A stretch of DNA of 13,675 nt from Candidatus Bathyarchaeota archaeon (lineage in GTDB: Archaea > Thermoproteota > Bathyarchaeia > RBG-16-48-13 > GCA-020355125), in contig JAOZHK010000260.1 of NCBI GenBank assembly GCA_026014905.1, positions 1 through 13,675 of the forward strand, in the 5' to 3' direction. Under the pieces are notes generated by a model that did no database searches, had not been told where the DNA came from, and worked only from the letters and a program-made list of their open reading frames with translations. The translations under genes were made by a program, and so were the position numbers. This document shows positions 13,287-13,675 of this stretch, piece after piece (within the stretch, counting starts at the first letter, position 1; every line of letters begins with the position of its first letter).

Positions 13287-13675
13287 ATGGAGATTACAGA
13301 TATTCGCGCAATTCTTCTTTCGTGTCCAATGCCTAAGGGCGGAGATCCGCCATGGCAAACCTGCAGCGATTATGGGACAGTCGTTCAACGAAATGCGGTT
13401 ATTGTGGAAGTGGAAACCGATGAAGAGATCATCGGATATGGTGAAGCATTGGGGCACGCCCTTACAATGAAGGCAATCCTCGAAGACCAGCTTCGTCCTC
13501 GACTGGTGGGGAAGGATCCTCTCCAGGTTGAGCGTTTGTGGGAATCCCTTTACCAGGGATCACGATTGAAGATTGGTAGGAGAACAGGCCGGATATTATA
13601 TACTCCAGGAGGTCGAAGTGGAGCGTATATGTCGGCGGTAAGTGGTATTGATATCGCCTTGTGGGATATTCGTGG
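13287..13675 (+). CDS. Second mandelate racemase/muconate lactonizing-type enzyme, 5' part
   Basis: The window ends after 129 codons of this frame, so only the N-terminal cap domain is visible. MEITDIRAILLSCPMPKG (1-18) is the first strand with the substrate-facing loop. VVQRNAVIVEVETDEEIIGYGEALG (32-56, in blocks VVQRNAVIVEVETD and EEIIGYGEALG) is the three-stranded sheet, and LVGKDPLQVERLWESLY (73-89) and SAVSGIDIALWDIRG (from 116) are the helices leading into the barrel. Catalytic residues lie outside the window, so the reaction cannot be predicted. The cap loop (GGDPPWQTCSDYG) differs from the matching part of the enzyme at 6519, so the two are distant relatives, not recent duplicates. 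The ATG at 13287 is preceded by a weak GCGGTG. The gene is divergent from an MFS gene. Confidence 0.85.
   Translation, partial: MEITDIRAILLSCPMPKGGDPPWQTCSDYGTVVQRNAVIVEVETDEEIIGYGEALGHALTMKAILEDQLRPRLVGKDPLQVERLWESLYQGSRLKIGRRTGRILYTPGGRSGAYMSAVSGIDIALWDIR

Noticed and set aside
1..13675. CRISPR array, transposase, integrase or known defence operon
   Set aside because: I saw no regularly spaced repeats of 25-40 bases, no recombinase or Cas signature, and no toxin-antitoxin pair.

Overview
The window looks archaeal, from an uncultivated lineage that I cannot name securely (an Asgard-type or similar archaeon is a guess). The reasons are a tRNA-Trp gene interrupted by an intron in the anticodon loop, several GAGGTG-type ribosome binding sites, T-rich stretches after genes, AT-rich TTTAAAT boxes before genes, and an LEA14-type lipid-facing protein. 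Genes lie on both strands. Intergenic gaps are mostly 50-400 bases and unusually rich in short repeated motifs.

Layout. Positions 1-147 hold the 3' part of an intron-containing tRNA-Trp. Positions 341-568 are the C-terminal remnant of an alpha/beta hydrolase whose intact relative lies at 1186-1968; an LEA14-like membrane-anchored protein (657-1097) sits between them. Next on the + strand come an argininosuccinate-lyase-like enzyme (2190-3695), an iron-sulfur flavoprotein/NADPH-dependent FMN reductase (3778-4347), an aldo/keto-reductase-like TIM barrel (4462-5232), a YdeI/OmpD-associated family protein (5484-6092), a mandelate racemase/muconate lactonizing-type enzyme (6519-7625) and an MFS_3-type transporter (7684-8910). 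On the - strand are a small basic protein (9056-9304), a helix-hairpin-helix plus RNase H-like exonuclease (9433-10218), a two-helix membrane protein with a bacterial PH-like domain (10278-10787), a 123-residue unknown (10872-11243), a cupin (11326-11688) and a fosmidomycin-resistance-like MFS transporter (11928-13136). A small truncated membrane ORF (from 11805, +) runs into the 3' end of that MFS gene. A second enolase-superfamily gene starts at 13287 and leaves the window.

The gene content fits a small-molecule catabolic or detoxifying accessory region: two enolase-superfamily enzymes each next to an MFS transporter, a lyase of the fumarase/aspartase superfamily, two redox proteins and a cupin. 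No substrate can be read from the sequence.

The most unusual signal is in the gaps. Alternating (CG)n tracts of 7-12 bases occur nine times, always outside well-supported genes, two of them as the identical palindrome TACGCGCGCGCGTA. A second palindrome, GCTAGC, or its variant ACTAGC, recurs at or just after stop codons, giving three unrelated proteins the same last two codons (Glu-Ser-stop from GAAAGCTAG). A third shared motif, roughly AAGTTTTAAATTCCAG, precedes several genes and sometimes abuts the CG tracts. Almost every gap carries at least one of these.
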